A program made the position numbers and the translations under genes. Of a stretch of DNA of 64,000 bases, positions 52,697-61,800 are shown piece by piece. This DNA is from Streptomyces sp. BA2. Lineage in GTDB: Bacteria; Actinomycetota; Actinomycetes; Streptomycetales; Streptomycetaceae. Each line of letters opens with the position of its first letter. Position 1 is the stretch's first letter. The notes below the pieces were generated by a model. That model did no database searches. It was not told the origin of the DNA and saw only the letters and a program-made list of their open reading frames with translations. The stretch spans positions 8,233,001 through 8,297,000 of the forward strand of contig NZ_WSRO01000002.1 in NCBI RefSeq assembly GCF_009769735.1, given 5' to 3'.

Positions 52697-52752
52697 GCCG
52701 GCACCGTACTCGCGGGGTACGACAGTCCTGCGCCACAGGGGCGGCGGGCGGC

Positions 52753-53805
52753 TCAGCCCCCGGACACCCGCCCCGTGCTCTCCCGCTCGATGAGCGTGGG
52801 CAGCGGTACCTGGACCGTGGCCGCGGGGCCGTTGTCCAGGAGGGACAGGAGCTCGCGCGCCGCCGTCCGGCCGAAGGACACCGTGTCGCGTGAGAGCGCC
52901 GTCAGCCACGGGTGCACCATCCGGCACAGCGCCGAGTCCTCCCACGCGATCACCGATACGTCCCCCGGCACGGCGAAGCCGAGCGAGGCCGCCGCGGCGA
53001 CCCCGGCGACGGCCATCACGTCGTTGTCGTACACCAGAGCCGTCGGCGGTGACGCGGCACGAAGCACCCGGCGTGTCACCGCGGCACCCTCCGCGTCGGA
53101 GTAGTCCGTGGTCACCGAGCGGACCTCGGAGAGGTCCCGCCGCTCCGCCTCGGCCCGCAGCGTCCTGATCCGCCGCTCCGTGTGGGCGAGGCCGGGCAGC
53201 CCCGCGATGTGCACGATGCGGCGGTGGCCGAGGGCGTGCAGATGGTCCACCACCGACGCCATCGCGCCCGCGTCGTCCGCCCAGACGGTGGAGAGACCTG
53301 GGTGGTGCGCCTCCGGGTCCGGCACGCCGCCCGTCACCACCGCGGGGAGCCCGAGATCGTCGAGGAGCGCCGGACGTGGATCGTCCGTGCGCGGATCCAC
53401 GACGATGACGCCGTCCACGCGGTGCTCGGCCCACCACCGCTGGTAGACCGCGCACTCGGCGCTCACGTCTTCCACCACCTGGAAGAGCAGGCCCAGTTGA
53501 CGCTCCGCCAGGACCTCCTGGATGCCCGAGATCAGCTGCAGGAAGAACGAGTCGACGCCCAGCGTCCCGGCGGGCCGCGCCACCACGAGACCCACCGTCG
53601 CCGAACCCTCACCGGACAGTGCGCGCGCCGCCGTGCTCGGGTGCCAGCCCAGCTGCTCGGCGACCCTGCGGACCCGGTCGCGGGTGACCTCGGAGACTCC
53701 GGGCCGGTCGTTGAGCGCGAAGGAAACGGCGCTCTCGGAGACTCCGGCGCGGCGCGCGATGTCCTTCATGGTCGGCCGGCGTGCCGGGGACCGCTTGCCT
53801 TGCAC
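52753..53805 (-). CDS. LacI family regulator of the CUT1 importer region
   Basis: A 350-residue repressor. Helix-turn-helix TMKDIARRAGVSESAVSFAL, hinge HPSTAARALSGEGSATVGLV, and the sensor domain with DSFFLQLISGIQEVLAERQL, VDGVIVVDPRTDD, TALVYDNDVMAVAGVAAAAS and VIAWEDSALCRMVHPWLTAL. The gene is divergent from the sugar-binding-protein gene and separated by 214 bases containing a strong dyad (53834-53875), so it should control itself and the CUT1 importer-GH5-(GH38) unit. It is a different LacI from the one at 34083, with different operator sequences. Confidence 0.95.
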   Translation of the reverse strand: MQGKRSPARRPTMKDIARRAGVSESAVSFALNDRPGVSEVTRDRVRRVAEQLGWHPSTAARALSGEGSATVGLVVARPAGTLGVDSFFLQLISGIQEVLAERQLGLLFQVVEDVSAECAVYQRWWAEHRVDGVIVVDPRTDDPRPALLDDLGLPAVVTGGVPDPEAHHPGLSTVWADDAGAMASVVDHLHALGHRRIVHIAGLPGLAHTERRIRTLRAEAERRDLSEVRSVTTDYSDAEGAAVTRRVLRAASPPTALVYDNDVMAVAGVAAAASLGFAVPGDVSVIAWEDSALCRMVHPWLTALSRDTVSFGRTAARELLSLLDNGPAATVQVPLPTLIERESTGRVSGG

Positions 53806-53833
53806 CGGTGTTGCCCCTTTCCTGTGGAGCGCA

Positions 53834-53875
53834 TACTAATGCGCTTGAGCCAGCCCACTCTAAAGCGCATTAGTC
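53834..53875. promoter_or_regulatory. Paired LacI operators upstream of lacI and the CUT1 importer
   Basis: TACTAATGCGCTTGAG and, inverted, CTCTAAAGCGCATTAGT. The arms match in 14 of 15 core positions and lie about 22 bases apart (centres), two helical turns. AATGCGCTT/AAGCGCATT is a typical streptomycete LacI-family half-site. TTGACT at 53952 may be a -35 for the importer gene, but its -10 is unclear. Confidence 0.7.
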
Positions 53876-54019
53876 GATCCCCGCAAGAAGTTCAACGCAC
53901 CCCACTGACCTGCGTAGTTGATGAGGCGTCCGGGATTATTCAACGAATCCATTGACTTTTTACCGGCGTTCCATGCAAGGTCTGCCTCACGCTGGGCCGA
54001 GCAAAGGAGCCGTTTCACC

Positions 54020-55327
54020 GTGCGCATCTCCCACCACCCCCGCATCCCCAGAAGGGCAGCCGCCGCTGCCGCCGCCATCGCCGTGCTCCTGCCGCTGAGC
54101 GCGTGCGGCGACGGAGGCGACGGCGGCGGATCGACCGACGCGTCCGGCAAGATCGAGGGCGAGATCACCTTCCAGACCTGGAACCTGAAGGCCAACTTCA
54201 AGTCGTACTTCGAGGGCGTCGTCGACGGCTTCGAGAAGAAGTACCCCGGCACGAAGGTGAACTGGGTCGATCAGCCCGGCGAGGGCTACGCCGACAAGAT
54301 CAGCGCCGACGCCGCGGCCGGCACCCTCCCCGACGTCGTCAACGTCTCGCCCGACCTGGTGGCCCCGCTCGCCAAGGCCGGACTCGCGCTCGACCTGGAC
54401 AAGGCCGCGGGGAAGTACGAGAAGGAGTACCTGCCGGGGGCGTGGAAGAGCCACCAGATACCGGGCACGGAGGGGACGTACGCCTTCCCCTGGTACCTGA
54501 ACACCGGGCCGCTCTTCTACAACAAGCGGATCTTCAAGGACGCCGGGCTCGACGCCGACAAGCCCCCGAAGACGTACGACCAACTCTTCGACAGTGCGCT
54601 GCAGCTGGCGAAGAAGAGCAAGGGCAGGACCGCCACGCTCGCCAACATCCCCACCATCGAGGACTTCGGGCGGTACGGCGTCCCGCTGATGGACAAGGAC
54701 GGGACCAAGTTCACCTTCAACGGCCCCAAGGGCGTCGAACTCCTCACCGAGTACAAGAAGTTGTACGACGCGAAGGCCCTGGACGGGCAGGCGCTCAACG
54801 CCACGCCCGAGTCGACCGGGAAGAAGTTCCTCACCGAGGCCGTCGCCATGAACCCCGGAAGCGCCCTGGACCTCGGCAAGTTCAAGAAGGAGGCACCCGG
54901 CCTCTACAAGAACATCGGGATCACCCCGCAGCTCACCAACACCGGCAAGGACAACATGTATGTGATGGGCGTGATGGTGAACACCCGCACCAAGCAGACG
55001 CCCGCGGCCGTGGCCTTCGCCCACTACGTGACGGACGCGCAGCGCCAGATGTCCTTCGCCAAGAAGGTGGCGATCTTCCCCAGTACGGAAGGCTCGCTCG
55101 ACGACCCGTACTTCACCGAGCAGGACGGCACCGATGACACGCGCGTGCGGGTCGCCGCCGCCAAGTCCGTCAAGACCGCGGTGAATTACACACCCGTGCT
55201 GTTCAGCGAGCAGATGAAGATCGAGCTGCGCAACGCCGTCGCCCGTGCGCTGCAAGGCAAGGAGAGCCCCAAGGAAGCGCTTGACAACGCTGTCAAGAAC
55301 TGCGACCGGCTGCTGAAGCAGAGCTGA
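54020..55327 (+). CDS. CUT1 sugar-binding lipoprotein
   Basis: A 435-residue extracellular solute-binding protein (family 1, maltose-binding-like). Signal peptide ends in lipobox LSAC with C29 lipidated. Mature domain markers: IEGEITFQTWNLKANFKSYF, KYPGTKVNWVDQPGEGYADK, WYLNTGPLFYNKRIFKDAGL (the LYYN-type motif) and FAHYVTDAQRQMSFAKKVAI. GTG 54020 follows AAAGGAG. It is first gene of the importer unit and faces the LacI gene. The unit has no ATPase, as for other streptomycete CUT1 importers that share MsiK. By neighbours (GH5, GH38) the ligand is probably a mannose-containing oligosaccharide. A near-copy of a LacI operator lies inside its last codons (55281-55296). Confidence 0.93.
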   Translation: MRISHHPRIPRRAAAAAAAIAVLLPLSACGDGGDGGGSTDASGKIEGEITFQTWNLKANFKSYFEGVVDGFEKKYPGTKVNWVDQPGEGYADKISADAAAGTLPDVVNVSPDLVAPLAKAGLALDLDKAAGKYEKEYLPGAWKSHQIPGTEGTYAFPWYLNTGPLFYNKRIFKDAGLDADKPPKTYDQLFDSALQLAKKSKGRTATLANIPTIEDFGRYGVPLMDKDGTKFTFNGPKGVELLTEYKKLYDAKALDGQALNATPESTGKKFLTEAVAMNPGSALDLGKFKKEAPGLYKNIGITPQLTNTGKDNMYVMGVMVNTRTKQTPAAVAFAHYVTDAQRQMSFAKKVAIFPSTEGSLDDPYFTEQDGTDDTRVRVAAAKSVKTAVNYTPVLFSEQMKIELRNAVARALQGKESPKEALDNAVKNCDRLLKQS

Positions 55328-55350
55328 GAAGACGACACGGGACCACCACC

Positions 55351-56283
55351 ATGAAGAGCTCCACCGCCGCCACCGTTCCCCGTGCCGCCGCCGACCGCGG
55401 TCCGCGCAGCCGTATCAGACGTCAACTACCCTCCAGCCCCTGGCTGTTCGCCGCCCCCGGGCTGCTGATCGTCGGCATCTTCATCCTCTATCCGTTCGTC
55501 AGCACGCTCATCAACTCCTTCACCGACAAGCGCACCCTGATCCCGGGGGAGTACGTCGGCCTGGACAACTTCCGGGAGCTGCTGCACGACGACATGTTCT
55601 GGATCGGGCTTCGCAACTCGACGCTCTACATCGTCGGGGTCGTCCCCGCGCTCGTCCTGTTGCCGCTGCTGCTCGCGATGCTCGTCCAGAAGCACATCCC
55701 CGGCATGACCTTCTTCCGGTCCGCCTTCTACACGCCGGTGGTCGCGTCCATCGTCGTGGTGGGCCTGATCTGGGTGTGGATGCTGGATGAACGGGGCCTG
55801 GTCAACGCGGTGCTGGAGGCGGTGGGCGTCGGCTCGGTCGGCTTCCTCAGCGACCAGTGGCTGCTCCTCCTGAGCGCCATGGCCGTCACGGTCTGGAAGG
55901 GCCTCGGCTACTACATGATCATTTACCTGGCGGCGCTCGCCAACGTGCCCCGTGAACTCCACGAGGCAGCATCGGTGGACGGCGCGGGCGCGGTGCGCCG
56001 CTTCTTCACGGTCACCGTGCCCGCCGTGCGCTCCACGATGGTCCTGGTCGCCGCGCTGTCCTCGGTCGCCGCCTTCAAGGTGTTCAGCGAGGTCTACCTG
56101 ATGGCCGGGCCCAACGGCGGCCCCGCGGGCGAGGACACCACGCTCGTGATGCTGGTGCAGCGCGTCGGCACCGGCCTGACCGGCCGCGTCGGGTACGCGT
56201 CGGCCATCTCGGTCGTCGTCTTCGTCGTCACCGTCGCGCTGATGCTGCTGGTGCTGCGCGCGGACCGGAAGGAGGACGCGTGA
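55351..56283 (+). CDS. CUT1 sugar ABC permease (MalF-like)
   Basis: A 310-residue permease with six predicted helices (APGLLIVGIFILYPFVSTLI, LRNSTLYIVGVVPALVLLPL, ASIVVVGLIWVWMLDE). The EAA loop, which contacts the ATPase, is HEAASVDGAGAVRRFFTVTV followed by PAVRSTMVLV. ATG 55351 lies 23 bases after the binding-protein stop. Its stop overlaps the second permease's GTG by four bases (GTGA). The first 30 residues are charged and precede the first helix, as is common in this subfamily. Confidence 0.94.
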   Translation: MKSSTAATVPRAAADRGPRSRIRRQLPSSPWLFAAPGLLIVGIFILYPFVSTLINSFTDKRTLIPGEYVGLDNFRELLHDDMFWIGLRNSTLYIVGVVPALVLLPLLLAMLVQKHIPGMTFFRSAFYTPVVASIVVVGLIWVWMLDERGLVNAVLEAVGVGSVGFLSDQWLLLLSAMAVTVWKGLGYYMIIYLAALANVPRELHEAASVDGAGAVRRFFTVTVPAVRSTMVLVAALSSVAAFKVFSEVYLMAGPNGGPAGEDTTLVMLVQRVGTGLTGRVGYASAISVVVFVVTVALMLLVLRADRKEDA

Positions 56284-57218
56284 GCATCGCGACGGACACG
56301 CGGAAGACCGAGCAGGCGGAGCGGAAGGCGGAGGGGAGGGTCCGCAAGGCCGGCGCCCGCAGGCGCGGCCGGATCACCGACGAGAACGGCCGCAGGATGC
56401 CCGTATGGGAGATCGTCCTGCGCTACGTACTCCTGCTCGCCGTACTGGCGTTGATGATCGGCCCCTTCCTGTGGCAGCTCTCCACATCCCTGAAGGGCCC
56501 GCACGAGAACATCTTCAGCTCGCCGCCCCAGTTCCTGCCGAGCAGCCCGACCCTCCACAACTACGAGCGGGTCGCCGACACCATCCCTGTCTGGGACTAC
56601 GCGCTCAACTCCCTGAAGGTGGCCGCCGCCAACGTGGTGACCAACTGCGTGGGCGCCACGCTCGCCGGCTACGCCCTCGCGCGCCTGCGCTACCGGGGCC
56701 GCAAGGCGGCCACGGTGGTCTTCATCCTCGCCATGCTGGTGCCCGTGGAGGGCATCATCATCGCCCAGTTCACGACCATGCGGGAGCTGGGCCTGAACAA
56801 CACCCTCATCGGGGTGCTGCTGCCCGGCTGCGTCTCCGCGCTCAACGTCCTCCTGATGCGCAACGCCTTCCTGAACCTGCCGTACGAGATCGAGGAAGCC
56901 GCGTACGTCGACGGCGCGAACGTCTGGCAACGCTTCCTGAGGATCGCCCTGCCCGCGGTCAAGGGCACGCTCGCCGTGGTCGCGATCTTCGCCTTCATGG
57001 GCGCCTGGGACGACTTCCTGTGGCCGCTGATCGTGCTGAGCGACCCGGACAGGTTCACCCTGACCATCGGCCTGAACTATCTGCACGGCACCTTCGCCAA
57101 CGACGAACGGCTCGTCGCCGCGGGCACGGTCATCGCCGTGCTTCCGCTGATCGTGCTCTTCGCCTGTCTCCAGCGGTACTTCTTCCGCGGGGTGGGCGAG
57201 GGGGCCGTCAAGGGCTGA
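56280..57218 (+). CDS. CUT1 sugar ABC permease (MalG-like)
   Basis: A 312-residue permease with the second EAA loop EEAAYVDGANVWQRFLRIAL followed by PAVKGTLAVVAIF. Helices include YVLLLAVLALMIGPFLWQLS and VVFILAMLVPVEGIIIAQFT; the segment FMGAWDDFLWPLIVLSDPDR is typical of MalG-type proteins. GTG 56280 overlaps the preceding stop by four bases, so the two permeases are made in equal amounts. A charged, Lys/Arg-rich N terminus of ~45 residues precedes the first helix. A putative GH5 enzyme gene follows after 74 bases. Confidence 0.94.
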   Translation: MSIATDTRKTEQAERKAEGRVRKAGARRRGRITDENGRRMPVWEIVLRYVLLLAVLALMIGPFLWQLSTSLKGPHENIFSSPPQFLPSSPTLHNYERVADTIPVWDYALNSLKVAAANVVTNCVGATLAGYALARLRYRGRKAATVVFILAMLVPVEGIIIAQFTTMRELGLNNTLIGVLLPGCVSALNVLLMRNAFLNLPYEIEEAAYVDGANVWQRFLRIALPAVKGTLAVVAIFAFMGAWDDFLWPLIVLSDPDRFTLTIGLNYLHGTFANDERLVAAGTVIAVLPLIVLFACLQRYFFRGVGEGAVKG

Positions 57219-57292
57219 GCCGCCGCACTCCGCATCTCTGCACCCCCGGGCTTCGCTCCCGGGCCCCCGCACCCCCGAGAACCAGGACTCGT

Positions 57293-58543
57293 ATGCCTCG
57301 CACGCCTGCTGATGTGCCGCGCTTCGGCGCGAACTACACCCCCAGCAAGGGGTGGTTCCACCACTGGCTCGACTTCGACATCGACGCCGTGCGCGCCGAC
57401 CTCGACGCGATCGCCGGACTCGGCCTCGACCACATCCGGGTCTTCCCGATCTGGCCGTACTTCCAGCCCAACCGCACCCTGATCCGGCCGCGCGCCGTGG
57501 AGCAGCTCGTCGCCCTCGCGGACGCCGCGGCCGAGCGTGGGCTCGACGTCAACGTCGACGGACTGCAGGGGCACCTGTCGAGCTTCGACTTCCTGCCCGC
57601 GTGGACGCAGACGTGGCACCGGCGGAACATCTTCACCGACCCCGACGTGGTGGAGGGCGAGGTCGCGTACCTGCGTACGCTCGCCGCCGCGCTCGCCGAC
57701 CGGCCGAACTTCATCGGCATGACCATTGGCAACGAGGTGAACCAGTTCTCGGCGGGCCCGCATCCCGATCCGGACCGCATCACGCAGGACCAGGCGGGGG
57801 AGTGGCTGCGGCGGGTGCTCGCCGCGTGCGAGGAGGGCGCTCCGGGGAAGCTGCACCTCCATGCCGAGTACGACGCCGCCTGGTACCAGGACGACCAGCC
57901 CTTCACCCCGGCCCAGGCCGCACGCCTCGGCGGCGCGACCGCCGTGCACTCCTGGGTGTTCAACGGCACGGCCCAGCGGCACGGGCGCGAGGGACTCGCC
58001 ACCGCGCAGCACGCGGCGTACATGATCGAGCTGTCCAAGGCGTGGGCGGACGATCCGCACCGCCCGGTATGGCTCCAGGAGGTGGGCGCGCCCGCTCCCC
58101 TCATCCCCGCGGAGCACGCGGCGTCGTTCACCGAGGCGACGGTGGAGGCGGCGCTGGACTGCGCGGATGTTTGGGGGGTGACGTGGTGGTGCTCGCACGA
58201 TGTGTCGCGTTCGCTGGCGGATTTCCCTGAACTTGAGTACAGCCTGGGCCTGTTGACGAATGACGGGCGGGTCAAGCCGGGGGGCGAGGTGCTGGCGCGG
58301 CTCGCGAAGGAGTGGCGGGGGCGGGAGTACGCGCCTGCGGTCCGGACGACCGCGGTGGTGGTCGAAGACTCCACCTCGCGGCGGTCCGAGTGTGCCCCCG
58401 GGGGAGCGGTGTTCGAGGCGTTCGTCCGGCTGGTGGGGGATGGGGTTCGGCCTACCGCTGTGTTGGCAAGCAGGGTTGGTGACTCGGCGCATTTGGCTGC
58501 GCGGGGCATCAGGGAGGTCGTGCGGCCGGGGGAGGTCGGCTAG
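57293..58543 (+). CDS. Cytoplasmic glycoside hydrolase, GH5/clan A-like
   Basis: A 416-residue TIM-barrel glycosidase without signal peptide. Clan-A signatures: GANYTPSKGWFHHWLDFD near the N terminus, HIRVFPIWPYFQPN, acid/base E148 in GMTIGNEVNQF, and nucleophile E263 in VWLQEVGAP, followed by WGVTWWCSHDVSRSLADFP. The pattern matches GH5-type beta-glycosidases (mannosidase or glucosidase). It is translated after the CUT1 permeases (74 bases, with a CCCGGG hairpin in between) and precedes a GH38 alpha-mannosidase, so it probably hydrolyses the imported oligosaccharide inside the cell. The C-terminal ~70 residues are less conserved. Confidence 0.88.
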   Translation: MPRTPADVPRFGANYTPSKGWFHHWLDFDIDAVRADLDAIAGLGLDHIRVFPIWPYFQPNRTLIRPRAVEQLVALADAAAERGLDVNVDGLQGHLSSFDFLPAWTQTWHRRNIFTDPDVVEGEVAYLRTLAAALADRPNFIGMTIGNEVNQFSAGPHPDPDRITQDQAGEWLRRVLAACEEGAPGKLHLHAEYDAAWYQDDQPFTPAQAARLGGATAVHSWVFNGTAQRHGREGLATAQHAAYMIELSKAWADDPHRPVWLQEVGAPAPLIPAEHAASFTEATVEAALDCADVWGVTWWCSHDVSRSLADFPELEYSLGLLTNDGRVKPGGEVLARLAKEWRGREYAPAVRTTAVVVEDSTSRRSECAPGGAVFEAFVRLVGDGVRPTAVLASRVGDSAHLAARGIREVVRPGEVG

Positions 58544-58556
58544 GCCCAAGATCTCT

Positions 58557-58764
58557 CCCCAACCCCGCCCCTTCCCGAGAACCCGCTCTGGCGCGGGGGC
58601 CGTGGTTGCCGTCATCACTGGCTTCGCCGAGTTCGTCCTCAATCGCCGGACGGGCTGAGAATCAGCCCGGCCGGCGATTGAGGCCATCTTGTACGGGGTC
58701 TGGGGCGGAGCCCCAGGTAAGGCCCCCGCGCCGAGCGGGTTTTCGGGAAGGGGCGGGGTTGGGG
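58557..58764. repeat. Nested palindromic repeat between GH5 and GH38 genes
   Basis: Three dyads are stacked. The outer arms of 45 and 44 bases (58557-58601 and 58721-58764) match except for one mismatch and one inserted base. Inside are a 47-base palindrome (58637-58683; arms of 22, one mismatch; starting CCTCAATCGCCGG) and a short one, CTGGGGC-GGA-GCCCCAG (58700-58716). Palindromes containing the CCTCAATCGCCGG element are dispersed in streptomycete intergenic regions. It probably acts as a strong transcription terminator or a mobile palindromic unit. It contains no gene. Confidence 0.85.
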
Positions 58765-58816
58765 AAATCAAACCCCGTCCACCCCACCCGCACCCAACAC
58801 ACAAACGGAGAGCACC

Positions 58817-61800
58817 ATGCACGACGACCGCACCCTCATAGAGGCCCGCCTCAAGCGCGTCCTGGACGAGCGCATCCGCCCCGCCGTCTACCCCGAGTCC
58901 GTCCCCCTTGACGTGGCCGTCTGGACAGCTCCGGGCGAGCCCGTCCCCGTGGCGGAGGGCCTCGCCGCGACCCCCGAGCCGACTGAGGTAGGCGCAGCCT
59001 GGGGCGCCCCCTGGGCCACCAGCTGGTTCCAGGTGACCGGCACCGTGCCCACGGAATGGGCGGGAAAGACCGTCGAGGCCATCCTCGACCTCGGCTTCGA
59101 CGAGAACATGCCCGGCTTCCAGTGCGAGGGCCTCGTCTACCGCCCCGACGGCACCCCGGTGAAGGGCCTCAACCCCCGCAACCAGTGGGTACGGATCGCC
59201 GCCCCCGCGACCGGCGGCGAAGACGTCCACCTGCACATCGAGGCGGCCTCCAACCCCGTCATCCTCGACTACCACCCCTTCCTGCCCACCCAGCTCGGCG
59301 ACAAGGAGACGGCAGGCAGCGAGCCCCAGTACAAGCTCGCCCGCATGGACCTCGCCGTGTTCGACGAGACCGTGTGGCAGCTCGTCATCGATCTGGAAGT
59401 GCTCGGCGAGCTCATGCAGGAGTTGCCGGAGGACTCCGGGCGCCGCTACGCCGTCGTACGCGCCATCGGCCGCGCCCTGGACGCCGTCGACCTCCAGGAC
59501 GTCAACGGCAGCGCATCCGCCGCCCGCGCCGAGCTCGAAGCCGTCCTCGCCACCCCCGCCGAGCCCTCGGCCCACCGCATCAGCGCCGTCGGCCACGCGC
59601 ACATCGACTCCGCGTGGCTGTGGCCGCTGCGCGAGACGGTGCGCAAGGTCGCGCGTACGACGTCGAACATGACCGCGCTGATCGAGGACGAGCCGGACTT
59701 CGTCTTCGCCATGTCGCAGGCGCAGCAGTGGGCGTGGGTCAAGGAGCACCGTCCCGAGGTGTGGGCGAAGGTCAAGAAGGCGGTCGCCGACGGGAGGTTC
59801 GTGCCCGCGGGCGGCATGTGGGTCGAGTCGGACACGAACATGCCCGGGTCTGAGGCGATGGCCCGTCAGTTCGTGCACGGCAAGCGGTTCTTCCTCGATG
59901 AGTTCGGCATCGAGAACGACGAGGCGTGGCTGCCCGACACCTTCGGTTTCGCCGCCGGTCTTCCGCAGATCATCAAGGCGGCGGGCTCCAAGTGGCTGCT
60001 CACCCAGAAGATCTCCTGGTCGCAGACGAACCGCTTCCCGCACCACACCTTCAACTGGGAAGGCATCGACGGCACCCGCATCTTCACGCACTTCCCGCCC
60101 GTCGACACCTACAACTGCTCGATGAAGGGCAGCGAGATCGCCCACGCGGCGAAGAACTTCAAGGACAAGGGAGTCGCCCGGCACTCCCTCGCGCCGACCG
60201 GCTGGGGCGACGGGGGCGGCGGCACCACCCGCGAGATGATCGCGAAGGCGGGACGCCTCCGCGATCTGGAGGGCTCGGCGACCGTCGAATGGGAGACCCC
60301 CGCCGCCTTCTTCGAGAAGGCCGAGGCGGAGTACCCGAACGCCCCTGTCTGGGTGGGTGAGTTGTACCTGGAGCTTCACCGCGCCACCCTCACCAGCCAG
60401 GCGGGCACCAAGCAGGGCAACCGCCGCAGCGAGCACTTGCTGAGGGAAGCGGAGCTCTGGGCCGCCACGGCAGCCGTCCGTTCGCCTGAATTCTCGTACC
60501 CCTATGAGGAGTTGGACCGCATCTGGAAGACGGTGCTGCTCCACCAGTTCCACGACATCCTGCCCGGTTCGTCCATCGCGTGGGTGCACAGGGAGGCGCG
60601 CGCGACGTACGCGAAGGTCGCCGAGGAGCTGAACGGCATCATCGACGCGGCCCAGCGTGCGCTCGCGGGCGATGCGGGCACGGGCACCCTCGTCTTCAAC
60701 TCAACACCCCACACCCGCGACGGCGTCCCGGCGGGTGGCGCCCGCCCCGCCGTGATCGACGGCCAGTCGGCGATCGCCTCGCGCGCCGACGGTGGCTACG
60801 TCCTCGACAACGGTCTGCTGCGGGTCGAGATCGACGCGCGCGGGCTTGTCGTCTCGGCGTACGACATCGTGGCCGACCGGGAGACCGTCGCCCCCGGCCA
60901 GGCGGCCAACCTGCCGCAGATCCACGCCGACTTCCCGAACATGTGGGACGCGTGGGACGTCGACGAGTTCTACCGCAACACGGTCACCGACCTGACCGAG
61001 GCGGACGTGGTCGAGCCCGTCGAGGACGGCGCATCGGTCCGCGTCGTACGCACCTTCGGCGCATCGCGGCTCACACAGGTGCTGTCCCTGGCGCCGGGCT
61101 CCATGCGTCTCGACATCGACACGGAGGTCGACTGGCACGAGACGGAGAAGTTCCTGAAGCTGGCGTTCCCGCTGGACATCCACGCGGAGCGGTACGCGTC
61201 GGAGACGCAGTTCGGCCACTTCTACCGGGCCACGCACACCAACACGAGCTGGGAGGCGGCCAAGTTCGAGGCGTGCAACCACCGCTTCGTGCACGTGGAG
61301 GAGCCGGGCTGGGGTGTCGCCCTGGTCACCGACTCGACGTACGGCCATGACGTGATGCGTACGGTGCGCACCTCGGACTCCGGTACGACCACGACGGTCC
61401 GCGCCTCACTGCTGCGCGCCCCGCGCTTCCCCGACCCCGAGACGGACCAGGGCGTCCACCGCTTCCGGCACGCGCTGGTTCCGGGGGCCGGGATCGGCGA
61501 CGCGGTGCGGGAGGGGTACCGGATCAACCTGCCGGAGCGGCGGATCACGGGTGGTGCCGAGGTGGCCCCGCTGGTGACGGTCGACAACGACGCCGTCGTC
61601 GTCACGGCGGTCAAGCTCGCCGACGACGGCAGCGGTGACGTGGTCGTCCGCTTCCACGAGTCGCGGGGCGGACGCGCGAAGGCGACGCTGACCGCGGGCT
61701 TCCAGGTCGGTTCCGTCGAGGTGACGGACCTGCTGGAGCGGCCCCTCGCGGAGGCCGAGGCCCCGGAGCGCTCGGGCGACGGTGTCGCGCTGACGCTGCG

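Noticed and set aside
58557..58764. The nested palindrome as an insertion sequence
   Set aside because: It holds no transposase or open frame and is only 208 bases, so it is listed as a repeat instead.
57077..60589. A 1170-codon minus-strand open frame across the MalG-like, GH5 and GH38 genes
   Set aside because: It spans three convincing plus-strand genes and a palindromic intergenic unit. No ribosome site or domain is visible, and its composition is that of an antisense shadow.
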